Positions 30,617-40,572 of a stretch of DNA of 64,000 nt are shown here, piece by piece. The notes under the pieces are model-generated. The model ran no database searches. It worked only from the letters and a program-made list of their open reading frames with translations, and was not told the origin of the DNA. Numbering within the stretch: the first letter of the stretch is position 1; each line of letters begins with the position of its first letter. Where the stretch lies: the NCBI RefSeq assembly GCF_011045025.1, contig NZ_JAAKZX010000010.1, positions 38,943 through 102,942 of the forward strand, read 5' to 3'. The position numbers and the translations under genes are program-made. Source of the DNA: Streptomyces ureilyticus. Its GTDB lineage: Bacteria > Actinomycetota > Actinomycetes > Streptomycetales > Streptomycetaceae.

Positions 30617-30632
30617 CTGTGAGCGTTCACAG
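30617..30632. promoter_or_regulatory. LacI-family operator between the divergent gan arms
   Basis: CTGTGAGCGTTCACAG has a 6-bp perfect inverted repeat around GCGT and closely resembles the ideal lac operator. It lies 56 bases before the binding-protein start and 115 bases before the beta-galactosidase start, so one bound repressor dimer could silence both directions. Confidence 0.8.
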
Positions 30633-30747
30633 TAGAGAAACATCCAGGACACTTGTCAATGGTTGTTGCTGTGCGGTTATGTTGGGCTCGCGCCGTCAGC
30701 GCTGTGTGTGCACGTTCCCAAATGATCGACCAAACCGGGAGAGATCC

Positions 30748-32769
30748 ATGCCGGAGACCGCCCCCAAGGGCCTCACCAGGCTCGCCTTCGGTGGGGACTA
30801 CAACCCCGAGCAGTGGCCGGAAAGCGTCTGGCACGAGGACGTCCGGCTGATGCGCGAGGCGGGCGTCACGATGGTGAGCGTCGGGATCTTCTCCTGGGCC
30901 CTGCTCGAACCCTCACCCGGGGCCTACGAGTTCGGCTGGCTCGACCGTCTCCTGGACCTGCTGCACGAGCACGGAATACGCGCCGACCTCGGTACGCCGA
31001 CGGTGGCGCCGCCGGCCTGGTTCTACCGGGCGCACCCCGAGGCGCTGCCGATGGCCGCCGACGGGACGCGCTACGAGTTCGGCTCGCGCGGCGCCATCTG
31101 CCACAGCAACCCGCACTATCGCGAGGCCGCCGCCGCCATCACCACCAGGCTCGCCAAGCGCTACGCCGACCATCCCGCGCTCGCGCTGTGGCACGTGCAC
31201 AACGAGTACGGCGTCCCCGTGTCGGCCTGCTACTGCGAGTCCTGCGCCGCGCACTTCCGGCGCTGGCTGGCAGCGGCGTACGGCACCGTCGACGCGGTCA
31301 ACGAGGCCTGGGGGACCGCCTTCTGGGGCCAGCGGTACGCGGACTTCGACCAGATCAACCCGCCCCGGGTAACCCCCACGGTCGGCAACCCGGCGCAGGC
31401 GCTCGACTACAAGCGCTTCGCCGACGCCACCATGCGCGAGAACTTCGTGACCGAACGGGACATCCTGCACCACCTCTCGCCCGGCATCCCGGTCACCACG
31501 AACTTCATGACCGCCCTCAGCCAGTGCGACTCCGTCGACTATTGGGCCTGGGGCCGTGAGGTCGACCTCGTCACCAACGACCACTACCTGATCACCGACG
31601 GCCGCCGTACCCACGTCAATCTCGGCATGGCCGCCGACCTCACCCGCTCCGTCGCCGGCGGCGCCCCCTGGCTGCTCCTCGAGCACTCCACGTCGGGGAT
31701 CAACTGGCAGCCCCGTAACCCCGCCAAGGCCCCCGGCGAGATGGCCCGCAACTCCCTCGCGCATGTGGGCCGCGGCTCCGACGGCGCCCTGTTCTTCCAG
31801 TGGCGGCAGTCGCGGCGCGGCGCGGAGAAGTTCCACTCGGCGATGCTGCCGCATGCGGGCACGGACTCGCGGGTGTGGCGCGAAGTGGTCGAACTCGGCG
31901 CCTCCGTAAGCACGTTGGCGTCGATCCAGGGCACGCGCACCGTCGCCGACGTCGCCGTCCTCTGGGACTGGCACTCCTGGTGGGCGCAGAATCTCCAGTG
32001 GCGCCCCAGCGAGGACCACGACCCGCGCGAACGCGCCGACGCCTTCTATGAAGCCCTCTACGACCGCCACCTCACCGTCGACTTCGCCCACCCGGAAGCC
32101 GACTTGTCGGCCTATCCACTTGTCGTCGTGCCCGCGCTGTATCTGATGACGGAAGCCGCCGGGCGGAACCTCAAGGAGTACGTGGAGAACGGCGGCACCC
32201 TTGTCGTCTCGTACTTCTCCGGCATCGTCGACGAGCACGACGCCGTGCACGACGGCCCCTACCCGGGCCCCCTGCGGGACGTACTCGGCCTGACCGTCGA
32301 GGAGTTCTCGCCGCTGCTCCCCGGCGACCAGGTCCGCGTCACCGGCCCCGAGGGCTCAGAACTCACCGCCGACGTATGGACCGAGTTCGTGGTGCCGCGC
32401 GGTGCCGACACCGTCTGGACGTACGCCGACGGGCTCACCGCGGGCCACCCGGCCATCACCCGGCACCGGCTCGGCGAGGGCATCGCCTGGTACGTCTCCA
32501 CCCGCCTCGGGTCCGACGGCCTCGACGCCCTGATGGGCTGGGCCGCTGAGGACGCCCGCATCGCGCCGCGCGCCGACCTGCCGCGCGACGTCGAAGTGGT
32601 GCGCCGCACCGGCGAGTCCGGCACCTACCTCTTCGCGATCAACCACACCTCGTCGGACGCCAAGGTGCCGCTGGAGGCGCACGGCACCGAGCTGCTGACG
32701 GGCGAACGCGCCGCGGGCCGCCTCGCCGTTCCCGCGGGAGCCGTCCGGGTCGTACGACTCGACGGCTGA
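30748..32769 (+). CDS. ganA: Beta-galactosidase GH42 (GanA-like)
   Basis: The protein has 673 residues from ATG 30748 with GGGAGAG just upstream. The GH42 barrel opens LAFGGDYNPEQWPESVWHED. The acid/base is Glu153 (HVHNEYG) and the nucleophile Glu312 (LLLEHSTS). Cys161, Cys163 and Cys166 form the metal-binding cysteine cluster of the family. A trimerisation/Rossmann-like domain and a short beta C-terminus follow. No signal peptide is present, so it cleaves imported galacto-oligosaccharides to galactose in the cytoplasm. It is divergent from ganSPQR and upstream of the GH53 gene. Confidence 0.93.
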   Translation: MPETAPKGLTRLAFGGDYNPEQWPESVWHEDVRLMREAGVTMVSVGIFSWALLEPSPGAYEFGWLDRLLDLLHEHGIRADLGTPTVAPPAWFYRAHPEALPMAADGTRYEFGSRGAICHSNPHYREAAAAITTRLAKRYADHPALALWHVHNEYGVPVSACYCESCAAHFRRWLAAAYGTVDAVNEAWGTAFWGQRYADFDQINPPRVTPTVGNPAQALDYKRFADATMRENFVTERDILHHLSPGIPVTTNFMTALSQCDSVDYWAWGREVDLVTNDHYLITDGRRTHVNLGMAADLTRSVAGGAPWLLLEHSTSGINWQPRNPAKAPGEMARNSLAHVGRGSDGALFFQWRQSRRGAEKFHSAMLPHAGTDSRVWREVVELGASVSTLASIQGTRTVADVAVLWDWHSWWAQNLQWRPSEDHDPRERADAFYEALYDRHLTVDFAHPEADLSAYPLVVVPALYLMTEAAGRNLKEYVENGGTLVVSYFSGIVDEHDAVHDGPYPGPLRDVLGLTVEEFSPLLPGDQVRVTGPEGSELTADVWTEFVVPRGADTVWTYADGLTAGHPAITRHRLGEGIAWYVSTRLGSDGLDALMGWAAEDARIAPRADLPRDVEVVRRTGESGTYLFAINHTSSDAKVPLEAHGTELLTGERAAGRLAVPAGAVRVVRLDG

Positions 32770-32776
32770 GCCGACT

Positions 32777-32815
32777 CCCTCCGCCCGTGTGAGCGCACGA
32801 GCCGCGGGCGGAGGG
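32777..32815 (+). terminator. ganA hairpin with an operator half-site in its loop
   Basis: An 11-bp perfect stem (CCCTCCGCCCG / CGGGCGGAGGG) with a 17-base loop follows ganA. The loop starts TGTGAGCG (32788-32795), identical to one half of the operator at 30617-30632. The hairpin could end ganA transcripts or attenuate read-through into the galactanase gene. Confidence 0.65.
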
Positions 32816-32882
32816 GCTTCCCCTCGCGATCAGGAGGGGCACCCCCCCCATACCCATCACGTCGAAGGGACGACGGACGACG

Positions 32883-34445
32883 ATGTTCCATCCCAGACGC
32901 ACACTCAAGGCCCTGCTGCTGCCGCTCGTGGCCGGGCTCGCCCTCACCGCCCTGCCCGCACAGTCGGCGGTGGCGGCGAGCACGCTCCAGAACGTTGGCT
33001 TCGAGGCCGACGGTTCCGGTGTCGCCACGCCCAGCGGCTGGTCGGAGTACGGCTCCACCGGCGCCTCCTTCGTGGAGTCCGGTGGCCGCAGCGGTAGTTA
33101 CCGCCTGTCGCACTACGCGTCCTCCGCGTACAAGGTGGAGACGTACCAGTACCTCTCCGGGCTGACCAACGGGAACTACACCCTCAGGGCCTGGGTGCGC
33201 TCGGGCGGCGGGCAGAAGTCCACTTACCTGGCGCTCAAGAACTGCGGAAGCGCCGAGCAGCGCACCGATCTTCCCGTCTCCAGCCGCGGCTGGATCCGCA
33301 TCGTCGTCCCCATCCGGGTGACGAACAACCAGTGCACGATCAGCATCAACTCCGATGCGAACGCGGGCAACTGGATCAACGCCGACGACCTGACGTTCAC
33401 CTCGGGCACGACCAACGGCCTGGCCATCAAGGGCTCTGACGTCTCGTCACTCCCCAAGAGCGAGGCCAAGGGCGGCGTCTACCGGACCAGCTCCGGCAGT
33501 ACCGGCGACGCCCTCGCCATCCTCAAATCCCACGGGCACAACTACGCCCGCCTCAAGGTGTGGGTGAACCCGGCCGACGGCTACAACAACAAAGCCCGCG
33601 TCCTCGCGATGGCCAAGCGCGTCAAGGCGCAGGGCATGAAGCTCCTCGTCGACTTCCACTACTCGGACTTCTGGGCCGACCCGGGCCGCCAGGACAAGCC
33701 CGCCGCCTGGGCCGGACACTCGTACAGCCAGCTGAAGACGGACGTCTACAACCACACGTACGACGTCCTCAACGCCCTGAAGGCGCAGGGCACCACGGCC
33801 GACATGGTGCAGGTCGGCAACGAAATCAACGGCGGCATGCTCTGGAACGAGGGCTCCACCGACAACTGGGGACAGCTCGCCGGGCTGCTCAACTCCGGCT
33901 ACGACGCGGTCAAGGCGGTCAACTCGTCCACGACCGTGGCGCTGCACCTCGCCAAGGGCGGTGACCTCGCGGGTACCCGTTGGTGGTTCGACAGCGCGCG
34001 CTCGAACGGTGTGAAGTTCGACGTCATCGGCCTGTCGTACTACGGCTACTGGCATGGTTCGCTGAGCGACTTCCAGACCACCCTGGACGACGCGGCGACC
34101 CGCTACAGCAAGCCGGTCTACGTCGCCGAGACGGCCTACCCCTTCCGTCTTGGCAGCGAGGACGTGCACGAGGACATCATCAACACGAGCGGTGAGCTGG
34201 TGGCCGGATACCCGGCCACCACGGCCGGGCAGACCGCCTGGTTCCGCGACATCATGAACATCGTGGAGGCCGTCCCGAACAACCGCGGCCTCGGTGTCTT
34301 CTACTGGGAATCCACCTGGACCGCGGTCAACGGCAACGGCTGGGACCCGACCGACCCCTCGTCGGGCAACGCCTGGGAGAACCAGGCCCTGTTCGGCTAC
34401 GACGATCGGCCGCTTCCGGCGATGTCATTGTTCAACCGCCGGTGA
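32883..34445 (+). CDS. ganB: Secreted endo-beta-1,4-galactanase GH53 with N-terminal binding module (GanB-like)
   Basis: The protein has 520 residues. The signal peptide MFHPRRTLKALLLPLVAGLA is cleaved near AQSAVAA. Residues 33 to about 170 form a jelly-roll carbohydrate-binding-like module (LQNVGFEADGSG onward). The GH53 barrel then begins LAIKGSDVSSLPKSEAKGG, with acid/base Glu314 (VGNEING) and nucleophile Glu416 (VAETAYP). It hydrolyses galactan side chains of pectin outside the cell, supplying substrate to the adjacent transporter and beta-galactosidase. Confidence 0.93.
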   Translation: MFHPRRTLKALLLPLVAGLALTALPAQSAVAASTLQNVGFEADGSGVATPSGWSEYGSTGASFVESGGRSGSYRLSHYASSAYKVETYQYLSGLTNGNYTLRAWVRSGGGQKSTYLALKNCGSAEQRTDLPVSSRGWIRIVVPIRVTNNQCTISINSDANAGNWINADDLTFTSGTTNGLAIKGSDVSSLPKSEAKGGVYRTSSGSTGDALAILKSHGHNYARLKVWVNPADGYNNKARVLAMAKRVKAQGMKLLVDFHYSDFWADPGRQDKPAAWAGHSYSQLKTDVYNHTYDVLNALKAQGTTADMVQVGNEINGGMLWNEGSTDNWGQLAGLLNSGYDAVKAVNSSTTVALHLAKGGDLAGTRWWFDSARSNGVKFDVIGLSYYGYWHGSLSDFQTTLDDAATRYSKPVYVAETAYPFRLGSEDVHEDIINTSGELVAGYPATTAGQTAWFRDIMNIVEAVPNNRGLGVFYWESTWTAVNGNGWDPTDPSSGNAWENQALFGYDDRPLPAMSLFNRR

Positions 34446-34472
34446 CGCACTGACTGGCACTGACTGAACCGG

Positions 34473-34503
34473 AGCCCGCCCGCGCGCCAAGCGTGGGCGG
34501 GCT
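34473..34503. terminator. Bidirectional terminator hairpin
   Basis: AGCCCGCCC / GGGCGGGCT form a 9-bp stem followed by TTCC, between the converging galactanase and acyl-CoA ligase genes. Confidence 0.75.
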
Positions 34504-34508
34504 TTCCG

Positions 34509-36059
<1,551 letters not shown>

Positions 36060-36162
36060 AACAGCACCTCCGGGGTCGGTAGTTCCTCCGGTATAGCCGC
36101 TGGGGCGCCGCCATCCGTACTGTCCGACACACAGAAGCAACCAATTGATGACGAGGTCAGCC

Positions 36163-36555
36163 GTGAACCCCTTCCGCAAGGCCGTCGAGGACGGCGACCA
36201 CGAGGCCGTCGTGGCCCTGCTCGCTGAGGACGTCGTGTTCACCAGCCCGGTGGTGTTCAAGCCGTACGCCGGAAAGGCGATCACCGCGGCGATCCTGGGC
36301 GCCGTCCTGCGCGTCTTCGAGGACTTCCGCTACGTCCGAGAGATCGCGAACCCGGATGGCCGGGACCTCGTTCTGGTCTTCGAGGCGCGAGTGGGCGAGC
36401 GGCAGATCCAGGGCTGCGACCTGCTGCACTTCGACGAGGACGGCCGGATCGATGCCCTCACGGTCATGGTCCGCCCACTGTCCGGCGCCCAGGCGCTCCA
36501 GCAGGCGATGGCGGCACAGTTCGAGCGCATCGAACGAGAGGCCGCGGGCGCGTGA
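36163..36555 (+). CDS. SnoaL/NTF2-like protein
   Basis: The protein has 130 residues from GTG 36163, which has GAGG about seven bases upstream; ATG 36148 is an alternative. The cone-like NTF2 fold is typical: FRKAVEDGDHEAVVALLAEDVVFTSPVVFKPYAG and LLHFDEDGRIDALTVMVRPL. Members are polyketide cyclases, isomerases or have no known activity. No clear catalytic residue is assigned here. Confidence 0.75.
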   Translation: MNPFRKAVEDGDHEAVVALLAEDVVFTSPVVFKPYAGKAITAAILGAVLRVFEDFRYVREIANPDGRDLVLVFEARVGERQIQGCDLLHFDEDGRIDALTVMVRPLSGAQALQQAMAAQFERIEREAAGA

Positions 36556-36576
36556 GAATCCCGGAGCGATAACCTG

Positions 36577-36599
36577 ATCTCCTGCCACGACCAGGAGAT
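36577..36599 (+). promoter_or_regulatory. Hairpin sequestering the crcB ribosome-binding site
   Basis: ATCTCCTG pairs perfectly with CAGGAGAT across a 7-base loop. The AGGAG at 36593-36597, ten bases before ATG 36608, is in the 3' arm, so the hairpin would hide it. Sequence does not match the known crcB fluoride riboswitch. Confidence 0.5.
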
Positions 36600-36607
36600 T
36601 TACGTCC

Positions 36608-37081
36608 ATGACAGCGCCCCGATCCGAGAAGATGGACGGACCCGGAGAGTTCCGTGTGCCCGCCGGGCGGCCGTCGTCGTGGCGGGGACAGGGGCCGATC
36701 GTGGCAGTGGTCGCGGCCGGTGGCGCGCTGGGAGCGGCCGGCCGGTACGGGGCCTCGCTGATCTGGCCCACGCAGACCGGCGCCTTCCCCTGGACCACGC
36801 TCTGGGTCAACGTCCTCGGGTGCGCCGTGATCGGCGTCTTCATGGTCGTGATCAGCGACGTGTGGGTGGCGCACCGACTGGTCCGCCCCTTCTTCGGCAC
36901 CGGCGTCCTCGGCGGCTTCACCACCTTCTCGACGTACGCCGTCGACATCCAGAAACTGGTCGACGAGGGCCGCCCCCGGACCGGTCTCGCCTACCTCGCC
37001 GCCACCCTGGTCGCGGCGCTCATGGCGGTGTGGCTCGCGGTGACGGCGGCCCGCCGGGTCCTGGCATGGAGGCGGCGATGA
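36608..37081 (+). CDS. crcB: Fluoride channel CrcB/Fluc, first subunit
   Basis: The protein has 157 residues. After about 28 polar residues come four spans with the family motifs [17 protein letters not shown] and [12 protein letters not shown]. Fluc proteins form dual-topology dimers that let F- leave the cell. Two crcB genes in one operon suggest a heterodimer. The stop overlaps the start of the DUF190 gene (ATGA). Confidence 0.92.
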   Translation: MTAPRSEKMDGPGEFRVPAGRPSSWRGQGPIVAVVAAGGALGAAGRYGASLIWPTQTGAFPWTTLWVNVLGCAVIGVFMVVISDVWVAHRLVRPFFGTGVLGGFTTFSTYAVDIQKLVDEGRPRTGLAYLAATLVAALMAVWLAVTAARRVLAWRRR

Positions 37082-37458
37082 CAAGACTGACGGGCGACGC
37101 CCTACGGCTGACGATCTTCATCGGCGAGAACGACACCTGGCACCGCAAACCGCTGTACTCGCAGATCGTGCACCGGGCACGCGCGGCGGGACTCGCGGGC
37201 GCGAGCGTCTTCCGGGGCATCGAGGGTTTCGGCGCGTCCTCGCTGATCCACACCTCGCGGCTGCTGTCGCTGAGCGAGGACCTGCCGGTGGCCATCGTCA
37301 TCGTGGACACCGAGGAGCGCGTACGCGCCTTTCTGCCGGAGCTCGACGAGTTGGTGGGGGAAGGGCTGGTGATCCTGGACGACTGCCAGGTCATCAGATA
37401 TGTAGGCCGCGAGGAGGACCCCGCTCCCGTGGACCGGAAAGGCAAGAAGTCGTCGTGA
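37078..37458 (+). CDS. DUF190 family protein
   Basis: The protein has 126 residues from ATG 37078. The DUF190 core includes [42 protein letters not shown] and a PII-like alpha/beta fold with [12 protein letters not shown]. It overlaps both crcB genes by four bases, so it is made with them and probably regulates or assists the fluoride channel. The precise role is unknown. Confidence 0.88.
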   Translation: MTRLTGDALRLTIFIGENDTWHRKPLYSQIVHRARAAGLAGASVFRGIEGFGASSLIHTSRLLSLSEDLPVAIVIVDTEERVRAFLPELDELVGEGLVILDDCQVIRYVGREEDPAPVDRKGKKSS

Positions 37459-37829
37459 ACTGGCTGTTGGTGATCGCCGGCGGCATGGTCGGCGCCCCCC
37501 TGCGCTACCTCACCGACCGCGCGGTGCAGACCCGTCACGACACGGTCTTCCCCTGGGGCACCTTCACCGCGAACGTCGTCGGCTGCCTGATCCTGGGCAC
37601 ACTGACCGGCGCGGCTTCGGCCGGAGCGGCCTCCTCGCACGTCCAACTGCTGCTCGGTACAGGCCTGTGCGGTGCGCTCACCACGTACTCGACGTTCTCG
37701 TACGAGACCTTGCGGCTGGCCGAGGACGGGGCCCGTTTCTACGCCGCCGTCAATGTGATCGCGAGCGTGGTCGCGGGGCTTGGGGCGGCGTTTGTGGGGG
37801 TTTCGATCGCTCAGGCTCTGTGGGCGTAG
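37455..37829 (+). CDS. crcB: Fluoride channel CrcB/Fluc, second subunit
   Basis: The protein has 124 residues from GTG 37455 (GTGA overlap). Four spans carry [27 protein letters not shown] and [17 protein letters not shown]. It probably pairs in opposite topology with the first subunit. Confidence 0.92.
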   Translation: MNWLLVIAGGMVGAPLRYLTDRAVQTRHDTVFPWGTFTANVVGCLILGTLTGAASAGAASSHVQLLLGTGLCGALTTYSTFSYETLRLAEDGARFYAAVNVIASVVAGLGAAFVGVSIAQALWA

Positions 37830-37847
37830 GCGACTGCACCGCTCCTG

Positions 37848-37866
37848 GCCCTGCTCTTACCAGGGC
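37848..37866 (+). terminator. Weak hairpin after the crcB operon
   Basis: GCCCTG-N7-CAGGGC, 6 bp, starts 19 bases after the second crcB stop. Confidence 0.5.
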
Positions 37867-37957
37867 GGCTTGAATCGGCCTGTTGCTGATCGGGCTGTTG
37901 GGTTGGGGTGTGATCGGGTAAGCGTCCGATACACAACGGAGGCCGCTCGACGCGCAG

Positions 37958-37984
37958 TTGATGGCCTCAACCCGCTCCTACACT
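37958..37984 (+). promoter_or_regulatory. Candidate promoter of the protease-VMAP-MoxR-FxsT operon
   Basis: TTGATG (37958-37963) and TACACT (37979-37984) are separated by 15 bases in the only intergenic space before the operon. The spacing is short, so this is tentative. Confidence 0.35.
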
Positions 37985-38032
37985 GATGAGGGCGGGTGAG
38001 GGCGCGCGTGACGTTCGGGGGAGACGATCACT

Positions 38033-39073
38033 GTGGGGCCGGAACAGGGACAAGTGCGGGTGCTGTCCAAGGACGGGGTCCTGTACGGCGCGGGAGTGCT
38101 CGTAGCGCCCGCCGGGCACGGAGTCCACGTACTGACGTGCGCGCATGTCGTCGCCGCGGCGCTGGGACTTCCCGGCCCGGGACGGCAGACCGGCATGGAA
38201 GGCCCCGGGGGCCTTCTCCCGGACGGCGGACTGCTCGTCGATCTGCCGGGCCGAGCCTGGTCGGCTGTGGTACGCCTCGTTCCCGGCGGCTGGTTCCCGC
38301 CACCACCGCTGGACCGCGTCGTCCCCGGCCAGGAGCTGGCGGACTGCGGCGACCTCGCCGTACTGGCCCCGCACGGTGACAGCCCGAGGCTGCGACCCCA
38401 AGAGGCACCCCTTCCGCTGGCCGAGTGCGGCCCGGCGGACGAGCGGCGGGTCGCGATCATCGGCTATCCGCGCGGATCACCCGCTGGACTCATCGCGACG
38501 GCCCGGGTGACCGGGCGTGGCGGGCCGTGCCCGGAGTGGGTCCAGCTCGACGGTGTCCGGATGACCGGCGCGGTGGTCGAGCGCGGATTCAGCGGGGCCG
38601 CCGTTTGGGACCCGGCGATCCGACGGGTCATCGGACTGGTCACCGCGGCCGCCAAGGACCGTACGGTCAAGGTCGCCTGGATGCTGCCCATGGAGGCCGC
38701 GGCACGCCTGTGGCCGCCCCTGTCCGGCGCCCTGCGCGCACCTGCGCCACGCCCCTGTTCGCCACCCTCGATGGAGGAGTCCTACGAACTGGCCGAAGCG
38801 TTGCTCGACGTCCCGCAGATCGGACACGACAGCGGGCGGCTCCTGCGCCGGCAGCTCCCCGCCGCGGTCCGGCGCAACGTTCCCGACCACCCCTGGCCCC
38901 GGCAGCAGCTCCAGGCAGTCGTACAGGCATGCGCGGAGCAGCCCGGCGGATGCGCGGCGTTACGCGCGGCCGTGGACGGCCTCGGTGGGGGCTCCGCACC
39001 GGCAGCGGCGGCGCTGGCCGTACTCGCCAGGGTCTGCTGCTCGGACGGTGAGGCACCGGGAGAGCCTCGATGA
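38033..39073 (+). CDS. Cytoplasmic trypsin-like protease with effector-associated domain (TTA codon)
   Basis: The protein has 346 residues from GTG 38033 (GGGGGAG upstream). The chymotrypsin fold has a complete triad: His38 (LTCAHVV), Asp107 (CGDLAVL) and Ser187 (ERGFSGAAVWD). There is no signal peptide, so it acts inside the cell. Residues 245-335 form a helical module (YELAEALLDVPQIG, LRRQLPAAVRRNVPDH) resembling effector-associated domains that plug effectors into NTPase-regulated conflict systems. Leu310 is TTA (38960-38962). Its stop overlaps the VMAP start (ATGA). It is the likely toxic effector, unleashed when the downstream switch fires. Confidence 0.82.
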   Translation: MGPEQGQVRVLSKDGVLYGAGVLVAPAGHGVHVLTCAHVVAAALGLPGPGRQTGMEGPGGLLPDGGLLVDLPGRAWSAVVRLVPGGWFPPPPLDRVVPGQELADCGDLAVLAPHGDSPRLRPQEAPLPLAECGPADERRVAIIGYPRGSPAGLIATARVTGRGGPCPEWVQLDGVRMTGAVVERGFSGAAVWDPAIRRVIGLVTAAAKDRTVKVAWMLPMEAAARLWPPLSGALRAPAPRPCSPPSMEESYELAEALLDVPQIGHDSGRLLRRQLPAAVRRNVPDHPWPRQQLQAVVQACAEQPGGCAALRAAVDGLGGGSAPAAAALAVLARVCCSDGEAPGEPR

Positions 39074-40572
39074 CGGATACGGAGGCCCTGGTGGGCGGCG
39101 CGCGGAGCAACCTGCCGAGACGCGAACTGCCGAGGTACCTGGTGGACGAGGTGGAGAACGTCAGCCGGCTCACCGACCTCGCCGCCTTGCACGACCTGGT
39201 CCACCGGTTCGGCCACCGCGTGCGGACGGCCGCCGAGAGCACCGTACCCACGTCCCGCCGAGGGCTGCTCGTCCAGCTCATGGAGGAGCTGTGCGCCCAG
39301 CCCACCGGACTCGCGCCCCTCGTGCGCCATCTGGAAGTACGCGAGGGCAACACGCCCGGCATCCAGCGGCTCAAGGCCGCGGTCGCCGCCTGGCAGGTCG
39401 AACTGTTCTCCACCGAGGAATGGGACGAGATCTTCGAGCTGCTGGACGGAGTGCAGGTGCCTGACCTGCGGCGCTGGTACTCGGAATTCCTGCACGGCCG
39501 CGGCAGGCCGGCCGCTCCCGCCCACTGCACCGAACCCTGGCTCGTGTTTCTGCACGCGGCGTCCCTGAACGCGCGCCCGGGGGAGACCCTGCCGTGCTTC
39601 CAGCTCCTGCGCCAGCTCGCCCTGGTCGCCGACAGCGACCAGCACTTCGGGCTCGTGGACTGGGCGGACGCACACGACCCGTACCCACGCGTGAGCGACG
39701 GCGACGGCGCCCGGCCCTCGGCGGACAAGACACCGGCCCAGCAGCGAACTGACGTGTGGAGCCCCACGAGTTACCTCGTCATCCGTCTGCGGCCGCTCCT
39801 CGACGCCGACCGTGACAGCAGCGCCCTGCTCTCGCACTGGTGGCGCGCGCACCCCGGTGATCAGCAACGCGGCAAGGACAGCCGGATAGACCTGCGGCAG
39901 GCCGAGAAGGCCGTACGAGAGCTGATCCACCGGGCCGAGAGCGAGTGGGCCTATCTGAAGACCGACCTGGCTGTCGAGTTTGTTCTTCCGCACACGCTGC
40001 TCGATCTGCACGTGGAACGATGGCGCAAGACTTCCTTCCAAGGAGTGGGTGGGGTGTTGGGGGAGGACCATCACGTCGTTGTGCGGAGCCTGGACCGTCA
40101 CAACCGCCGGGATCTGCACGGCCGTTGGGGCAGCCGCTGGCGGGCGTTCACGGAGGGCCGGGCCGGTCGCGTCCACTGGTTTCCCGAGGACGGCCGTGCC
40201 CATCTGCTCTCCGAGCCGCCGCCCGCCGTGGTCGTGCTCAGCGGGGCACCGGAGAGCGCACGGCGCGAAGACGGGGCGCACGGAGGTTCGGACGAGTTGG
40301 GAGAGGCGCTGCGTGCCGGTGTGCCTGTCGTCCTCTGGGACCGGAGAGGAAGCTCCGACCCGGCCTTTCGCACCGCACTGCGCGATCTGCTGGACCGTCA
40401 CGATCCGCGCGGATTACCTGGCGTCGTCAAGGCGTTGCGTATAGCGTCCAGTGACCGCGATGCTGAAGCGGAAACTGTTGTCGGCCGCCATGTCGCTCTG
40501 CTGTGGGACGACCCGGACCGGATGCCTGTCGCGCCCGCGGTCTCTCCCATGGTCGTGGAGGAGGGTCCGTGA
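39070..40572 (+). CDS. vWA-MoxR-associated protein (VMAP) (TTA codon)
   Basis: The protein has 500 residues. Residues 1-100 are a helical effector-associated-like domain. The C-terminal 240 residues match VMAP-C: AVEFVLPHTLLDLHVERWRK, HHVVVRSLDRHN, WGSRWRAF, GVPVVLWDR and a terminal HVALLWDDPDRMP. VMAP is the third component of predicted vWA/MoxR/VMAP ternary systems and is thought to link the ATPase switch to the effector. Leu449 is TTA (40414-40416). It overlaps both neighbours (ATGA, GTGA). Confidence 0.82.
   Translation: MTDTEALVGGARSNLPRRELPRYLVDEVENVSRLTDLAALHDLVHRFGHRVRTAAESTVPTSRRGLLVQLMEELCAQPTGLAPLVRHLEVREGNTPGIQRLKAAVAAWQVELFSTEEWDEIFELLDGVQVPDLRRWYSEFLHGRGRPAAPAHCTEPWLVFLHAASLNARPGETLPCFQLLRQLALVADSDQHFGLVDWADAHDPYPRVSDGDGARPSADKTPAQQRTDVWSPTSYLVIRLRPLLDADRDSSALLSHWWRAHPGDQQRGKDSRIDLRQAEKAVRELIHRAESEWAYLKTDLAVEFVLPHTLLDLHVERWRKTSFQGVGGVLGEDHHVVVRSLDRHNRRDLHGRWGSRWRAFTEGRAGRVHWFPEDGRAHLLSEPPPAVVVLSGAPESARREDGAHGGSDELGEALRAGVPVVLWDRRGSSDPAFRTALRDLLDRHDPRGLPGVVKALRIASSDRDAEAETVVGRHVALLWDDPDRMPVAPAVSPMVVEEGP

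Noticed and set aside
36556..36607. crcB fluoride riboswitch
   Set aside because: The leader is too short and lacks the conserved crcB-motif blocks; only a simple Shine-Dalgarno hairpin is visible.
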